Shown one piece after another: positions 24,903 through 33,520 of a stretch of DNA of 64,000 nucleotides. The stretch comes from Halarchaeum rubridurum (GTDB taxonomy: Archaea > Halobacteriota > Halobacteria > Halobacteriales > Halobacteriaceae). The notes beneath the pieces are model-generated. The model made no database searches. It was given only the letters and a program-made list of their open reading frames with translations, and was not told the DNA's origin. The stretch covers positions 1-64,000 of the forward strand of contig NZ_BMOO01000001.1 of assembly GCF_014647115.1 (NCBI RefSeq), given 5' to 3'. Position numbers and translations under genes: made by a program. Numbering within the stretch: position 1 is the stretch's first letter; the number at the start of each line of letters is the position of its first letter.

Positions 24903-27590
24903 GTGACTATCCGGGGCGACGTGACGGCCGTCGGCGACGGGCGTACGGTCAGCACGCAGTACGGCGAGCGCGACCTCGTCGAGGTGACGGTCGAGCCGGG
25001 CGACGCCCCGCCCCGAACCCTGACGCTCTGGGGGAAGTGGACGGAGACCGCCGACTACCTCGAACCCGGGATGGAGCTCCTCCTGACCGACCCCGAGGAG
25101 CGCGAGTGGAACGGCGAGACGCAGTACGCGACCTCGAAGGGGTCGTACGTCGTCGTCGAACCCGACTACCTCGTGGACGTGACGGACATCCGGGAGTGGG
25201 TGCAGTGTCCCCGCCAGTACTACCTCTCGAAGCTCTCCGGACTCCCGCTCAAATACCCCGTGGCGAAGGGGACGCTCGTCCACGAGGTCTTCGGCGACCT
25301 CCTGCGCGGGCGGGACCTCGAGGCCGCCATCGACGACGCCGTCGACGACGCCGGCCTCGAACTCGGCCTGCTGGGCGAGGACCCCGAGAGTGTCCGCGAG
25401 GAGGTCCACCAGCACGCCGCCGCCATCGAGGGGTGGCTGAATCAGGGCCTCCTCACCGAGGACTCCGCGGCTGACGCCGCGTCGTCTGAGCGTGCCGGCT
25501 GGCACGTGGACGACGACTGGCGCTCCGAGTACACCCTCATCTCCGATACGTTCGGCATCAAGGGCCGCTGTGACGCGATTCGCCGGGGGATGCCCGTCGA
25601 GTTGAAGACGGGGAAGAACACGAACCGCGACCCGCGCTTCCACGACAAGATTCAGGCGGCCTGCTACGCCCTCATGCTGGAGGAGCGCGGCGTCGAGGCC
25701 GACACCGGAACCCTGCTCTACACGAAGAACGCCGCGGTGGACAGAGCAGAAGAGAGCGGCGACCTCTCGCCCGCGAAGGAGTTCTCCATCGGCCCCGGGC
25801 TGTTGGAGTTCGTCGTCCGCTCGCGCAACCGCCTCGCGGCGATGGAGCACGACATGACGGTGCCGACGGGGAAGGAGTCGAACGCGAAGTGCGAGTACTG
25901 CTTCTCGCAGGACGCCTGCATGGTCGTCTCCGGCCGGCTGAATCAGGAGTCGAAGGCCGGCCAGATCGGCTCGATGCTCCCCGAGGACGAACGCGACTAC
26001 TTCGAGGAGCTCTACGAGGCCGTCGAGGCCGAGCGCCGCGAGATACACGCTGAGTACGCGAAGCTCTGGAAGCAGTCACCCGAGGAGCGCGCGGACGACG
26101 ACCGGGCCGTCATCGACCTCGACCCGGACGGCCGCGAGGAGCTCGTCGACGGCCGCTGGCGGCTGCGCGCGCGACGCCCCGCCGCGGCGTCCTCGAAGAT
26201 ACGCGAGGGCGACCGCGTGCTCGCCAGCGACGGCGACCCCGTGCACGGCACGGCGGAGATGGGCCGCGTCGAGCGCCTCGACGAGGAACGGGTGGTCGTC
26301 ACGACGGACGAACCGCTCACCCTTCGACGCCTCGACGTCTACCCCTCGGAGCTCTCCGTCTCCCGGATGCTGACGGCGCTCCACGACTTCGTGCTGAAGG
26401 GCGACGACCGCCGGAAGGACGTCCTCTTCGGCCGCGCGGAGCCGTCCTTTAGCGACGAGACGCGCGACGTCGTCCCGAACAACGAGGCGCAGAACGCGGC
26501 GGTGAATCGCGCGCTGAACGCCGAGGACTTCGCGCTCATCCACGGCCCGCCGGGGACGGGCAAGACGTACACCATCGCCACGCTCGTCCGCGAGTTCGTC
26601 GCGCGCGGCGAGCGCGTCCTCCTCTCGGCGTTCACGAACCGCGCGGTCGACAACGCCCTGGAGGCCGTCGAGGAGCAGGGCGTCACGGACGTCGTCCGCG
26701 TCGGCACCGAGACCGGCGTGCGCGAGGACATGCGCGAGCACCGCTTGGAGAACGCCGGGGGGCCCCACGAGCAGGCCGACAGACTCGGCGCGGCGTCGCT
26801 CGTCGCCGCGACGACGGCGACCTGCGGGTCGCGCGTGATGCGCTCGCAGTCCTTCGACGTCGTGCTGGTCGACGAGGCGAGTCAGCTCACCGAGCCGGGC
26901 GCGCTCGCGGCTCTCAACCGCGGTGCCAGGTTCGTCCTCGTCGGCGACCACCACCAGCTCCCGCCGGTCGTGCAGGCGGGCGGCCGGCTCACGACGTCGC
27001 TCTTCGAGCGCCTCATCGACGAGCACCCCGAGGCGGGCGTCCTGCTGGAGAGCCAGTACCGGATGCGCCAGCGCATCCAGGCGTTCTCCTCGACGGAGTT
27101 CTACGGTGGGAAGCTCCGCCCGGCGAGCGGCGAGGTGGCGACGCAGTCGCTCGCGGACCTCGGCGTCAGTACAGAGAACGTCGTGGACGGCGTCGGCTTC
27201 GAGCAGGTGACGGGGACGACGGACGCCCACGTCGACCCCGCGGAGGCCGAGCGCGTCGCGGAGGTCGTCGCCGACTACCGTGCGGCCGGTCTCGACGCCG
27301 GCCAGATCGGCGTCATCGCGCCCTTCCGCGCGCAGGTCGGGGAGATCGGCCGGCGCGTCCCCGAGGGCGTCGCCGTCGACACCGTGGACCGCTTCCAGGG
27401 CTCCGCGAAGGAGGTCATCGTCGTCTCGTTCGTCGCCACCGGTAGCTTGGACGGCCCGATATTCGAGGATTACCGAAGACTGAACGTCGCGCTCTCGCGC
27501 GCGAAGAAGGCCCTCGTGCTCGTGGGCGATTCCGCCGCCCTATCGAGCGACGACTTCTACGCGCGGATGCTCAACTGGGCGCGGCGATAG
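24903..27590 (+). CDS. Dna2-like nuclease-helicase
   Basis: This 895-residue protein combines three parts. An OB-like start (residues 1-85) is followed by a RecB-type nuclease with cysteines in EWVQCPRQYYLSKLSG and KCEYCFSQDAC that can hold a 4Fe-4S cluster and with GRCDAIRRGMPVELKTGK as the active site. A superfamily 1 helicase then runs from Walker [11 protein letters not shown] (residues 548-555) through VDEASQLTEPGAL, ESQYRM and DRFQGSAKEV to NVALSRAKKALVLVGD. Dna2 trims flaps and resects DNA ends. The start is GTG. The next gene begins at the base after its stop. Confidence 0.93.
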   Translation: MTIRGDVTAVGDGRTVSTQYGERDLVEVTVEPGDAPPRTLTLWGKWTETADYLEPGMELLLTDPEEREWNGETQYATSKGSYVVVEPDYLVDVTDIREWVQCPRQYYLSKLSGLPLKYPVAKGTLVHEVFGDLLRGRDLEAAIDDAVDDAGLELGLLGEDPESVREEVHQHAAAIEGWLNQGLLTEDSAADAASSERAGWHVDDDWRSEYTLISDTFGIKGRCDAIRRGMPVELKTGKNTNRDPRFHDKIQAACYALMLEERGVEADTGTLLYTKNAAVDRAEESGDLSPAKEFSIGPGLLEFVVRSRNRLAAMEHDMTVPTGKESNAKCEYCFSQDACMVVSGRLNQESKAGQIGSMLPEDERDYFEELYEAVEAERREIHAEYAKLWKQSPEERADDDRAVIDLDPDGREELVDGRWRLRARRPAAASSKIREGDRVLASDGDPVHGTAEMGRVERLDEERVVVTTDEPLTLRRLDVYPSELSVSRMLTALHDFVLKGDDRRKDVLFGRAEPSFSDETRDVVPNNEAQNAAVNRALNAEDFALIHGPPGTGKTYTIATLVREFVARGERVLLSAFTNRAVDNALEAVEEQGVTDVVRVGTETGVREDMREHRLENAGGPHEQADRLGAASLVAATTATCGSRVMRSQSFDVVLVDEASQLTEPGALAALNRGARFVLVGDHHQLPPVVQAGGRLTTSLFERLIDEHPEAGVLLESQYRMRQRIQAFSSTEFYGGKLRPASGEVATQSLADLGVSTENVVDGVGFEQVTGTTDAHVDPAEAERVAEVVADYRAAGLDAGQIGVIAPFRAQVGEIGRRVPEGVAVDTVDRFQGSAKEVIVVSFVATGSLDGPIFEDYRRLNVALSRAKKALVLVGDSAALSSDDFYARMLNWARR

Positions 27591-28346
27591 ATGCGGGCGA
27601 CGGTCCTCGGGACGGGGAGCGCGCTCCCGGACGGCGAACGCGCCCAATCCGGCCTGCTCGTCCGCGACGGCGCGACGCGCATCCTCGTCGACTGCGGGAG
27701 CGGCGTCCTCGAACGCCTCGCGCGCACCGAGACCGGCGTGACGGGACTCGACGCCGTCTGCCTCACGCACGGCCACGTCGACCACGTGAGCGACCTCCTC
27801 CCCCTGCTGAAGGCGCGGTGGCTCGCGGACTGCGCCGACGCGCTCCCCGTCGTCGGCCCGCCGGGAACGACCGAGTTGGTCGACGGCCTGCTCGACGTCC
27901 ACGACTACCTCGCGGGCCGCGTCCGCGTCGATGCACGCGATATCGCCGGCGGCGCGTTCACCCTCGTCGACCTCGACGTCGAGACGTACGAGACCGCGCA
28001 CTCGACGTCGATGCGGTCGTTCGCGTACCGGTTCGGCGACGCGCTCACGGTGAGCGGCGACACACCCGCGGACCCCGGACTCGCGGCGTTCGCGGCCGGG
28101 ACGACGCTCGTCCACGACTGCTCGTTCCCGGACGGCCACGCGAGCGACGGGCACGCGACGCCGCGCGAACTCGGGCGCGTCCTCGCGGGACGGAACTACC
28201 ACGGCGTCTCCCTCACGCACCGCTATCCCGACGCGGAGGCGGCCGGCGACGCGCTCGTCGCGGGCGTCCGCGAGCACTACGACGGCGACGTGACCGTCGC
28301 GCACGAGGGCGAGACGATACGGTGTGGCCCGACCGACACCGGGTGA
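27591..28346 (+). CDS. MBL-fold hydrolase, RNase Z-like
   Basis: The 251-residue protein resembles the ribonuclease Z group: MRATVLGTGSALPDGERAQSG, VDCGSG, zinc motif LTHGHVDHVSDLLPLL, then HSTSMRSFAYRFGDALTVSGDTPAD, LVHDCSFPD and the late SLTHRYPD. It lacks the RNase Z exosite arm and the complete tRNA-processing signature, so a nuclease or phosphodiesterase role is open. Its ATG immediately follows the Dna2-like stop, implying translational coupling and perhaps shared function. Confidence 0.88.
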   Translation: MRATVLGTGSALPDGERAQSGLLVRDGATRILVDCGSGVLERLARTETGVTGLDAVCLTHGHVDHVSDLLPLLKARWLADCADALPVVGPPGTTELVDGLLDVHDYLAGRVRVDARDIAGGAFTLVDLDVETYETAHSTSMRSFAYRFGDALTVSGDTPADPGLAAFAAGTTLVHDCSFPDGHASDGHATPRELGRVLAGRNYHGVSLTHRYPDAEAAGDALVAGVREHYDGDVTVAHEGETIRCGPTDTG

Positions 28347-28475
28347 GCGCCACGCGATTCGCGCGTCGCTCGCCTCCGACTCGCACACGACGCGCCCGTC
28401 CCTCCGCCAGAACGCGCCGTCGCGCCCGCGCGCCCCCGCAGCGGTCTTTTTCCCCTCACGGCGCGTAGCTGACGT

Positions 28476-28907
28476 ATGCGTGACGAACTGAGCACTATCG
28501 CTGGTGGCGTTGCCGGGACCGCCGGACTCGTGGCCGTCCTCTTCGCCGGGGAGGTGCTGACCGGCTATCGCGCCCGCCCGTTCGAGGCGCTCGGGGCGTT
28601 CGTCGGCGCGCAACCCGACCCCGCCACCGGCTTCCTGCTGTTCGCCGCCATCGGCGTCTTCGCGTGGCCGGTCGTCTACCTCAGCTTCCGCGAGTACCTC
28701 CCGGGGGACGTGCCGGGCGTCCGCGGTGCGGTCTTCGCCGTCCCGCTCTGGATCGGCTACGCCGTCGTCTTCGGCCTCGGTGCCGGCGCGAGCGGGTCGC
28801 TCGTCGGCTTCCTCCTCGTGACGCTCGTCGCGCACCTCGTCTACGGCGGGCTCCTCGGGTTCGTCGCCGTCCGCCTCGGTGACGGCGGCTTCGACGCGAC
28901 CGTCTGA
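28476..28907 (+). CDS. four-helix membrane protein (DUF6789-like)
   Basis: The 143-residue protein has four predicted helices (GGVAGTAGLVAVLFAGEVL, GFLLFAAIGVFAWPVVYLSF, VFAVPLWIGYAVVFGLG, VGFLLVTLVAHLVYGGLLGFV) and the EYLPGD loop. It resembles the DUF6789 haloarchaeal membrane family. It is preceded by 129 bp of Arg-codon-rich sequence with a CTTTTT box about 30 bp before the ATG, and converges on pelota. Confidence 0.75.
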   Translation: MRDELSTIAGGVAGTAGLVAVLFAGEVLTGYRARPFEALGAFVGAQPDPATGFLLFAAIGVFAWPVVYLSFREYLPGDVPGVRGAVFAVPLWIGYAVVFGLGAGASGSLVGFLLVTLVAHLVYGGLLGFVAVRLGDGGFDATV

Positions 28908-28920
28908 GGCCCGAGGCCCG

Positions 28921-29988
28921 TCAGTTCAGCCGGTAACGGAGCAGCGCCGCGATTCCACCGAGGTTGCGCAGGCGCTCGCCGGGCGCGAACTCGTGGCTGA
29001 ACACGGTGACGTCGCCGCCCTGGCGCTCGACGCTCGTGATGACCTCGTTCACGTCGACGTCCCAGTCGCCCTCGCCGGCGCGCTCCTTGCGGAGGCGTTC
29101 GTCGAGGACGAGCAGCGTCTCCACCGCGCCGAAGTCCGCGGCCTTCGCCACCTCCTCGACGCCGTACGCGACGGGTTCGTCCGTTCCGAGGCGCTCCATC
29201 AGCTCGTCGATCAGCTCCGACTCCTCGGCGATTCTCGTCTCGGCCTGCACGTCCTCGACCGCGCCGCGCTTCAGGACTTCGTGGACGCCGCGCCCGCCCG
29301 CCGCGGACGTGTCGACGGTCGTCACGCGCTCGACGAAGTCCATGTTCTGCTCGTCGAAGTAGTCGAGGGCGTCCTGCTTCGTGAACCCCGGGCCGGCGAG
29401 GATGACCGCGTCCGGGTCCATCCGTTCGAGGGCTTGGCCGAGTTCGGCGAACAGTTCCTCGCGCCCGCGGGCGTACTCGCCCTTCCCCGTCGTGCCCGTG
29501 AACGACCCGGACTCCTCGACGCCGTACTGTTGGACGGTGTGAATGTACGCCTCGCCCTCCTCGACGGTGGCGATGGCGACGTCGGGTTGGTCCGCCGTCT
29601 CGACGGCCTCCTCGACGCGCTCGATCTGGTCGGGCTGCCACAGCTTCGTGACCGTGAGCTCGTCGAACTCCTCGACGTTCAGCGTGTGGTGGAGGCCGAG
29701 TTGGTCCTCGCGCGAGCAGTCCGCGATGACGCCCGAGACGCGCAGGCGGTTGGCGAACTTGTGGAACTCGACGTCCTCGACGTCGAGGGCGATCCACATG
29801 GGCTCGCGCTCCCCGCCCGTGTCGCGCATCTGGTCGTCCGCGCGCTGGATGCGCCGGGTCGTGTCGCCCGACACCCGGTCCCCGGGTTCGAGGACGTACG
29901 CGAGGTGCCAGAGGTCGTCGAGGCTCTCCGGGACGAGCGTGATCCGCTCCGCCCCGCCCTCGCGCGCCTCGCGCTCCTTGATCTGCAT
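28921..29988 (-). CDS. pelA: mRNA surveillance protein pelota (Dom34)
   Basis: Pelota binds the A site of stalled ribosomes and, with ABCE1, splits them. The 355-residue protein spans all three domains: an Sm-like N-terminal domain ([33 protein letters not shown]), a central eRF1-like domain without the GGQ motif ([17 protein letters not shown]), and the L30e-like C-terminal domain ending [25 protein letters not shown]. rqcH lies 77 bp upstream on the same strand, so both rescue factors probably share a transcript. Confidence 0.97.
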   Translation of the reverse strand: MQIKEREAREGGAERITLVPESLDDLWHLAYVLEPGDRVSGDTTRRIQRADDQMRDTGGEREPMWIALDVEDVEFHKFANRLRVSGVIADCSREDQLGLHHTLNVEEFDELTVTKLWQPDQIERVEEAVETADQPDVAIATVEEGEAYIHTVQQYGVEESGSFTGTTGKGEYARGREELFAELGQALERMDPDAVILAGPGFTKQDALDYFDEQNMDFVERVTTVDTSAAGGRGVHEVLKRGAVEDVQAETRIAEESELIDELMERLGTDEPVAYGVEEVAKAADFGAVETLLVLDERLRKERAGEGDWDVDVNEVITSVERQGGDVTVFSHEFAPGERLRNLGGIAALLRYRLN

Positions 29989-30065
29989 GGCTCACCGTCG
30001 GGCGCGAGCGGCCTTGTGTCCTCTGCTCCGAGCGCGTCGCCGACGAACGCGGCTCGACGACGCCG

Positions 30066-32234
30066 TCACTCGTCGGCGATCCGGCTCCCGCCCGGCGGCA
30101 TGAACTTCTGAATCTCGTCCGGCGAGGCGACCTTCCGGACGAAGGACTCGTCCGCGAAGCGCTCGCGGAACGTCCTGTACACGCGCTTGGCGGCGTCGCC
30201 CTGCGCGAACTTCCCGGGTTCGAGGGCGACCGTCGTCTCCGCCTGCCCCTCGATGGCCGACGGCGGCCCGCCGACGACGCGCGTCGAGGGCTCGCAGGTG
30301 ATACCCACCGCACAGCCGACGGGCGTGTTCTCGAAGTACGTCCGGTCGCCGCGAATCGTGAAGCCGCCCTTCGAGAGGTACTCGCCCGACTCGGCCGTCT
30401 TCGACACCTGGTCGGGCATCACCATGTAGGCGTCGCCGGCCCCGCGGCCGTCCTTCCAGACGGAGGAGTACGTGACGGCGAACTGCGCGGCCTCCTCCAG
30501 GGAGCGCTTGGGCACCTCGATGTCCTGCGAGGGCTCGCTCGGCGCGGAGGTCTTGAGCACCGTCACGGGCCCGCCGTGGGCCTGCGCGTGGAAGAAGCGG
30601 TCGTAGCCGTCCATGTACTTCTCCACGATCTCCTCGTTCTGGTCGGCGTTCCGGCCGCCGATGACGAGGAACCCGTCACTGGTGCGGAACCACCGGAAGC
30701 GGTCGTACCACTGCTCCTGTTTGCGCACCGGAATCGAGGCCCGCGAGAGCCAGTCGACGTCCTCGGGCTCCTCGTCTTCGTCCTCCTCGTCCTCGTGTTC
30801 CTCCTCGCTCCACTCCTCGCGGCGCGCCTGCCACTGTTCGAGCTCCTCGCGGGTGTTCTCGATGGCCGCGAGCGCGCCCTCCTTCTTCTCCTCGACGCGT
30901 TTGGCCTCCCGATAGAGCGCGTCGGCGTTCTTCTCGACGCCCGCGTCGGGGTCGAGGCCGATGGTGTGACCGTCGAGTTCGAGGCGCACGAGGCCGTTCT
31001 CGGGGTCGACGCCGACGACGTGCTCGGCGGCCTCGATGCCCTGCTCTCTGCCCTGCTCGAAGCGCTCCTCGACGTCGTCCCAGCCGTAGCCCGCGGCGAG
31101 CGCCTCGCGGACCGTCGAGAGCACGTCGTCCACGAGGTCGTAGCGCTCGTAGAGGAGTTCCGCCTTCTCGCGCTCCGTCTCCGCTTGCTCCTCGAAGTTC
31201 GAAATCGCGCCCTCCTGCTGTTCGATGATGCGCTTTCGTTTCGCGATCTCCTCCTCGAAGGCGGGCTTGCTCGTCGTCTCCTCCGACCCCTCGTCGGCCT
31301 CGGTTTCGAGGTTCGTGAAGTAGTCGTCGAGCGCGGCGTTGAAGGAGTCGAACGCCTCCGCGGGGAGGTCGGCGCGCTCCTCCAGCGGGAGGGGCGTCAC
31401 GTCGACGCGACGGCCCCGCTCGCTCTCCTCGCCCGCACCGTCCGCACCGTCCGCGCCGTCCGCTGCGTCTTCGGCGTCCTCGGCGCGCTCGTAGTAGACC
31501 CGGGGGTCGGTGCGGCCGGCCTTCACGTCGTCGAGGAGGCGCTCGGTCGCGTCGTAGAGCGCCTCGAAGTCCGACTCGTCGGCCTCCGAGATGTCCTTCG
31601 TCTTCTCGACGCCGGCGCGCGTGCAGAGCTCCTCGCCGTAGAGCCCGCCGAAGTTCAGTTGCGTCGCCACCGTCCGCACGAGGTCGGTGTCGGACTGACG
31701 CATCCGCTCGGCGAACCCCTCGTAGTCGAGTTCGAGGGGGTTCACGCGCGACTGCGGGAAGCCGTACTGGCTCCCGGGCGCGACCGTCCGGGACTTCAGA
31801 CGGACGGTTTCGAGGCTGTCGACGACCTCGCCGTTCTGGTCGAGCACCGCGATGTTGCCGTCGCCGAACAGTTCGGCGACGATGGTCGTGTCCTGGTCCT
31901 CGCGGCGGAACTCGAACTCCAGGATGCGGTCGAAGCCGTGCTGGCGCACCTCGTGGAGGTTCGCCCCCGAGAGGCGATTGCGAAGCATCTTGGCGAAGTT
32001 CGGGGGGCGACCGGGCGCGTTCGGCACGTGCTCTGGGCGCGCGACGTTCGCGCGCTTCGTCTCCCCGACCTCGACGAGGAGTTCGACGCGACCCTCGTCG
32101 AAGTCCCGCATCTTGAGGCGGACGAGGTCGTCGCCGTAGAGATAGGCCTTGTCGACCACCGCGCCCGAATAGCCGTTCAGCTCGGCCGTGAGGGCGACGA
32201 GGTCGACGCTCGTCAGTTCCCGTTTCTCGTCCAT
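30066..32234 (-). CDS. rqcH: RqcH/NEMF (NFACT) ribosome quality-control protein
   Basis: NFACT proteins bind the split large subunit carrying an obstructed peptidyl-tRNA and, in bacteria, add C-terminal alanine tails. The 722-residue protein has NFACT-N with HGFDRILEFEF holding the D-R pair needed for tailing, a helix-hairpin-helix part, long coiled coils (EEEIAKRKRIIEQQEG..., KRVEEKKEGALAAIENTREELEQW), and the NFACT-R domain (WYDRFRWFRTSDGFLVIGGRNADQNE). A Glu/Asp-rich stretch precedes NFACT-R. The ATG at 32234 is where NFACT-N starts. It lies directly upstream of pelota. Confidence 0.95.
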   Translation of the reverse strand: MDEKRELTSVDLVALTAELNGYSGAVVDKAYLYGDDLVRLKMRDFDEGRVELLVEVGETKRANVARPEHVPNAPGRPPNFAKMLRNRLSGANLHEVRQHGFDRILEFEFRREDQDTTIVAELFGDGNIAVLDQNGEVVDSLETVRLKSRTVAPGSQYGFPQSRVNPLELDYEGFAERMRQSDTDLVRTVATQLNFGGLYGEELCTRAGVEKTKDISEADESDFEALYDATERLLDDVKAGRTDPRVYYERAEDAEDAADGADGADGAGEESERGRRVDVTPLPLEERADLPAEAFDSFNAALDDYFTNLETEADEGSEETTSKPAFEEEIAKRKRIIEQQEGAISNFEEQAETEREKAELLYERYDLVDDVLSTVREALAAGYGWDDVEERFEQGREQGIEAAEHVVGVDPENGLVRLELDGHTIGLDPDAGVEKNADALYREAKRVEEKKEGALAAIENTREELEQWQARREEWSEEEHEDEEDEDEEPEDVDWLSRASIPVRKQEQWYDRFRWFRTSDGFLVIGGRNADQNEEIVEKYMDGYDRFFHAQAHGGPVTVLKTSAPSEPSQDIEVPKRSLEEAAQFAVTYSSVWKDGRGAGDAYMVMPDQVSKTAESGEYLSKGGFTIRGDRTYFENTPVGCAVGITCEPSTRVVGGPPSAIEGQAETTVALEPGKFAQGDAAKRVYRTFRERFADESFVRKVASPDEIQKFMPPGGSRIADE

Positions 32235-32370
32235 GATACCGTCACTAGCGGGGTGGTGCCCTTTTGTACTGCGGTCTACGCGGGCTCGGAGAGTCCGCGG
32301 AACGAGCGAGCGCCCCGCTCGCGTCGCCGACTCCCCTACCTCTTTGCCGTCCCGCGACGACGACCCCGAC

Positions 32371-33315
32371 ATGGAGATCGCAGTCTACGGCGCGGGCGGC
32401 GTCGGCGCGTACTACGGCGGCCGCCTCGCCCAGCAGGGCCACGACGTCACGTTCATCGCGCGCGGGGAGCACCTCGACGCGCTCCGCGAGGACGGCCTGA
32501 CGGTCGAGAGCGTCGCGGGCGACTTCGCGGTCGACTGCCCGGCGACGGACGACCCGGCGGCGGTCGGCGAGGTCGACCTCGTGCTCTTCTGCGTGAAGTC
32601 CTTCGACACCGCGGACGCGGCGGCGGCGCTCGACGCGATGCTCCGCCCGGACTCCGCGGTGCTCTCCCTGCAGAACGGCGTCGACAACGAGGACGTGCTC
32701 GCGGACGTCGTCGGCACGGAGCGCGTCTGGGGCGGCGTCACCTACATCTTCAGCACGATCAAGGCCCCCGGCGTCGTCGAGCACACCGGCGGGCCCGCCC
32801 GCATCATCTTCGGGCAGTACCACGACATCGCCGACGAAGCCCCGGCGCGCCCGGCGCTCGCGGACGACTTCCGCGACGCCTGCGAGGACGCGGCGGGGAT
32901 GCGCGCGGACTACACGGACAGCGTCCACGCGACGCTCTGGGACAAGTTCGCGCTCATCTGTGCGCAGGCGGGACTCACCGCCGCCACGCGCCAGCCGTTC
33001 GGCGTCATCAACGACACGGAGGAGACGTGGGCGCTCTACCGGCGCGTCATGGAGGAGGTCGTTTCCGTCGCGCACGCGGAGGGCGTCCGCTTCGACTGGG
33101 ACCCCGTGACGAAGTGGCTGGACGCGATGGCGTCGATGGACAACGACGAGAACTACTCCAGTCTCCACTACGACCTCACGCACGGCAAGCGCATGGAACT
33201 CGACGCGCTCCACGGGAGCGCCGTGCGGCGCGCCGACGAACAGGGCGTGGACGTCCCCGCGGTGGAAACCATCAACGCCATCCTCCGCCCGCAGGCCGAC
33301 GCGAACGAGCCCTGA
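32371..33315 (+). CDS. panE: 2-dehydropantoate 2-reductase
   Basis: PanE reduces ketopantoate to pantoate with NAD(P)H. The 314-residue protein has the dinucleotide-binding start VYGAGGVGAYYGGRLAQQGH, then FCVKSFDT, SLQNGVDNED, the catalytic Lys region WDKFALICAQAGLTAATRQPFG, and the C-terminal SSLHYDLTHGKRMELDALHG. The ATG is close to the divergent rqcH start with 136 bp between. It complements panB elsewhere in the window. The 205 bp after its stop (33316-33520) contain no recognisable gene. Confidence 0.95.
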   Translation: MEIAVYGAGGVGAYYGGRLAQQGHDVTFIARGEHLDALREDGLTVESVAGDFAVDCPATDDPAAVGEVDLVLFCVKSFDTADAAAALDAMLRPDSAVLSLQNGVDNEDVLADVVGTERVWGGVTYIFSTIKAPGVVEHTGGPARIIFGQYHDIADEAPARPALADDFRDACEDAAGMRADYTDSVHATLWDKFALICAQAGLTAATRQPFGVINDTEETWALYRRVMEEVVSVAHAEGVRFDWDPVTKWLDAMASMDNDENYSSLHYDLTHGKRMELDALHGSAVRRADEQGVDVPAVETINAILRPQADANEP

Positions 33316-33520
33316 GGCGGGGCGACCACGGACCAGTCGGGTTCATCCCGGATGGCGACCCCACCGCGATTCGTGCCCTGAGAACGAGACGCGGGTCGCC
33401 GCGCGAAACGCGACGGCGAGCGGCCCGCGCGGACGGATAGCGCCGTCGTGTTCGCCGACCGTTTGCCGCGCTCGCGGTCACTCGCTACGTTCGCGGCCGC
33501 GGACCGCTAGCGCTCCGCGC

